From positions 186,001 to 250,000 of the forward strand of contig NZ_UYZZ01000004.1 of NCBI RefSeq assembly GCF_900626095.1: a stretch of 64,000 nt of DNA, given 5' to 3'. Position numbers and translations under genes: made by a program. This document shows, in pieces, positions 62,124 through 64,000 of the stretch (position 1 is its first letter; each line of letters starts with the position of its first letter). This DNA is from Clostridium rectalis (GTDB lineage: Bacteria; Bacillota; Clostridia; Clostridiales; Clostridiaceae). A model generated the notes under the pieces. That model saw only the letters and a list, made by a program, of their open reading frames with translations. It searched no databases and had not been told where the DNA came from.

Positions 62124-62588
62124 TTGAAAAAATTTCTAATTACTATGGCTGCTGTGCTTTTAATTATTATAATATACAATTACTATCCTAAAAGTGGTTC
62201 TTTTAATAAATTAATTTTAAATAAGTATTTTAATAATGAAATTCAGGATATAGAGATATGTAAAGGTACTAATAGAAAAGTAGTTAAGAGTGAAGACAAA
62301 ATCAATGAATTAATGAGTTATTTTAAGAGTCTTAAACTTTTAGAGTATAAATTTAGAATACCTTATAGAAATGTTGATGCTTTTAAGTTAAGTATTCAAG
62401 AAAGAGATGGCACATTGATTAGGGTAACAATACAAAATAAAAATTATATTACCATTTTAGTAATAGATGAATATAAGCAAAAATCTAAAAAGTATAAGAT
62501 TATTGAAGGAAGCATAAATAAAGATTATATTGAAAAGTTTTATAATGAATGTGAGGATATGAAAAATACAGGCTCTAAATTACTATAA
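62124..62588 (+). CDS. Small membrane-anchored protein of unknown function
   Basis: A 154-residue protein with an N-terminal hydrophobic segment (FLITMAAVLLIIIIYNYYP), then a ~120-residue basic alpha/beta domain (DKINELMSYFKSLKLLEYKF, FKLSIQERDGTLIRVTIQNK, ITILVIDEYKQKSKKYKIIE). The pattern resembles small secreted YhfM/DUF5301-like domains of Firmicutes, but I am not sure. The TTG at 62124 fits the GAGGGTGG site. Monocistronic. Confidence 0.6.
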   Translation: MKKFLITMAAVLLIIIIYNYYPKSGSFNKLILNKYFNNEIQDIEICKGTNRKVVKSEDKINELMSYFKSLKLLEYKFRIPYRNVDAFKLSIQERDGTLIRVTIQNKNYITILVIDEYKQKSKKYKIIEGSINKDYIEKFYNECEDMKNTGSKLL

Positions 62589-62637
62589 AAAAGCTTTAAC
62601 TATATATAGATTTATACATTAAATAAAAATAAATTTT

Positions 62638-62670
62638 AAAGTGTGGATTGAGGCCACACTTTATTTTTGT
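62638..62670 (+). terminator. Intrinsic terminator after the 154-residue gene
   Basis: AAAGTGTGG and CCACACTTT form a 9-bp stem with a 7-nt loop and a TATTTTTG tail. Confidence 0.85.
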
Positions 62671-62730
62671 GTATTTACCTTTATTTACAAATAGTATGAG
62701 GATTTTTCAATAATTTTTAAGGGATAAATA

Positions 62731-63372
62731 TTAATTTAGACATTTATTTTTCACATATAACCTATAGGCTATTTCTTCAAATAAAGAAAATGTACTGGAA
62801 GTTATAAGATATATTCCTAAGGCAACTGGTGCTTTTATTGTTATTAATATATTAAAAATACTCATAAATATAAGGTTTGATTTTTGAAGTTTAGCCTGAT
62901 CCGCTATTTTTAAGTATTTAATGCAGGAAAGTAAGTTTGGACTTAAGGAGATTAATAAAAATATTATTGGAATTATAAAGTATTTATCAGGCATTTTAAT
63001 ATTAGTTACCCAGGGGATTATAATAGTTCCTACTTCCACAGGCATACGGATAATTACAAAATATAATGAAGATATTATTGGTAATTGCAATAAACCTACA
63101 AAGCATCCCAACATACTTTTAGCACTTTGCCTATAATACTTTTGAACTTCTATTTCAAATTTTCTTTTGTTATTTTTATATTTTGATTTTAACTCTTCAA
63201 TTTTTTTTGATAACAACTGCTGCTGCCTAAGACTTATCTTTTGTTTTAATGTTATAGGTAAAATTAATAATCTTACTAGGATAGTCAATAAAATTATGGC
63301 GATTCCTAAGTCACCAGTTAGTGTGAAAATATAGTTTAATAGGCGGGTTAATTCACTGGTAATAATATTCAT
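62731..63372 (-). CDS. YidC/Oxa1-family membrane insertase, short paralogue
   Basis: A 213-residue protein with the five-helix YidC core. The conserved groove Arg is in ILLTILVRLLILPITLKQK, followed by the coiled hairpin QQQLLSKKIEELKSKYKNNK, the second helix FVGLLQLPIISSLYFVI and the last pair near PVALGIYLITSSTFSLFEE. It lacks the lipoprotein signal Cys and basic tail usual for the main Firmicute insertase (~250-270 aa), so it is probably a dedicated second copy. It follows, by 64 bases, an unknown membrane protein on the same strand, a possible client or partner. Confidence 0.85.
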   Translation of the reverse strand: MNIITSELTRLLNYIFTLTGDLGIAIILLTILVRLLILPITLKQKISLRQQQLLSKKIEELKSKYKNNKRKFEIEVQKYYRQSAKSMLGCFVGLLQLPIISSLYFVIIRMPVEVGTIIIPWVTNIKMPDKYFIIPIIFLLISLSPNLLSCIKYLKIADQAKLQKSNLIFMSIFNILITIKAPVALGIYLITSSTFSLFEEIAYRLYVKNKCLN

Positions 63373-63436
63373 AAAATCTTCTCCTTATTAATCAATAAAT
63401 ATTTTTATTATTATGTAATTATATTTGTATATTTTC

Positions 63437-64000
63437 TTACCCCTTACTATAAAAAACTTTTAAAATTTTAATTGTGCTAATAAGGATAAATATTAAACCT
63501 ATATAAGGTATGCTTGGGGCTAAAGATAATTTATAATTTAAAAGATTTAAGTTTAATATATTTTCATTTAACAATATAGAAAAAATTAATATAAAAATCA
63601 TAGAGCAAGTACATGAGGTATTATTTCCCAAACCTTGATTTATCATATACAATCTTTCTTTGAAAGAGGATATAAAGGAAGTTTTTTGTCTTTCTTTTTT
63701 AGAAGCAGGAATAATAATTATGGAAATAACATTTGCAATAAGAAAATTATTAATATCAATAGTAAAGTTATAAAATGGGGATGTTATATTATTAAATGCT
63801 GCCATGGATATTAAAAGAATAGTGGTGTACATTAGATATCTTTTTATGAAATCAAAAATAATAGAGATTTTTCCTTTGTCAAGATTAGACTCTAGAATGA
63901 TTGATTCACAAAATTTTTTATAATCTTTACCTATTATTAAGCTTATAGATGTATTTTCAATTTGAGCCTGTAGCATCATATCCATAATTTGTTGAAGAAT
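63437..64000 (-). CDS. Membrane protein of unknown function (cut at window edge)
   Basis: The frame is open to the window edge, so the start may lie beyond it; 187 residues are visible. A soluble helical part with the GKDYKKFCESIILESNLDKG motif precedes about four hydrophobic segments (YTTILLISMAAF, NFLIANVISIIIIP, CSMIFILIFSILL, IPYIGLIFILISTIKIL). A G-x-D-...-F-C-E helix before membrane segments is seen in DUF1048/DUF1129-like proteins, but the assignment is loose. It is upstream of the yidC-like gene in a probable operon. Confidence 0.55.
   Translation of the reverse strand: MLQQIMDMMLQAQIENTSISLIIGKDYKKFCESIILESNLDKGKISIIFDFIKRYLMYTTILLISMAAFNNITSPFYNFTIDINNFLIANVISIIIIPASKKERQKTSFISSFKERLYMINQGLGNNTSCTCSMIFILIFSILLNENILNLNLLNYKLSLAPSIPYIGLIFILISTIKILKVFYSKG

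Overview
The window is low-GC, densely packed Firmicute DNA with purine-rich Shine-Dalgarno sites, TTG and GTG starts and many intrinsic terminators. Gene content (YcaO/ArsR-DIMCO pair, clade-3 catalase, DUF1846 protein, BadF-type sugar kinase, GlcT and MurQ/NagA amino-sugar genes, BCCT transporter) suggests Clostridium sensu stricto, most likely the C. botulinum group I / C. sporogenes neighbourhood. That assignment comes from protein character, not a search. No rRNA, tRNA, CRISPR array, transposase or phage gene was recognised.

Layout. 1-18.9 kb: housekeeping and stress genes. These are a cut FtsX-type permease, a YcaO protein divergent from an ArsR-NifX fusion regulator across a 30-bp near-palindrome, catalase, a MarR/DUF6920 pair, an acetyltransferase/HAD pair, a metallophosphoesterase, a SWIM-SNF2 helicase, a chemoreceptor, a radical SAM protein, and a frameshifted MerR regulator divergent from a MATE pump with a MerR-type 19-bp promoter spacer. 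19.2-31.2 kb: a seven-gene co-directional cluster that I cannot match to a named system. It encodes a zinc-ribbon membrane protein, a HerA/VirB4-like ATPase, a 960-residue acidic repeat protein, a YbjN-like small protein, a lidless Hsp70, a membrane J-like/TPR protein without HPD, and a TPR protein with two CbxX/EccA-type AAA+ domains. This is the best candidate for an undescribed machine. 31.4-38.6 kb: an amino-sugar kinase, a sigma-54-driven 6-phospho-beta-glucosidase/PTS IIC operon, a DUF1846 protein and a GT-C glycosyltransferase.

38.7-41.9 kb (minus strand): a cell-wall-hydrolase-like protein with a two-component system. 42.5-48.1 kb: an accessory patch bounded by a ~312-bp, ~99% identical direct repeat (an intact GNAT gene and a broken copy). 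It holds a subtilase, a secreted toxin-like protein, a propeller-like protein and a TraX-family protein. 48.2-56.2 kb: an amino-sugar salvage block with a chitinase, a GlcNAc-type PTS IICB, EIIA, a GlcT antiterminator, a GntR/UTRA repressor, MurQ and NagA. Two similar RNA antiterminator leaders drive the divergent PTS genes, and TTGTATATACAA palindromes mark likely GntR sites. 56.5-64 kb: an ABC exporter, an LRR surface protein, a BCCT transporter, a small membrane-anchored protein, and a YidC paralogue behind a cut membrane gene.

Functional links: chitinase products could enter through PTS IICB/EIIA and be deacetylated by NagA. MurQ and the BadF kinase would recycle murein sugars, and the sigma-54 operon would add phosphorylated beta-disaccharides. 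Start sites were often moved to the nearest start with a well-spaced Shine-Dalgarno site; each such choice is noted.
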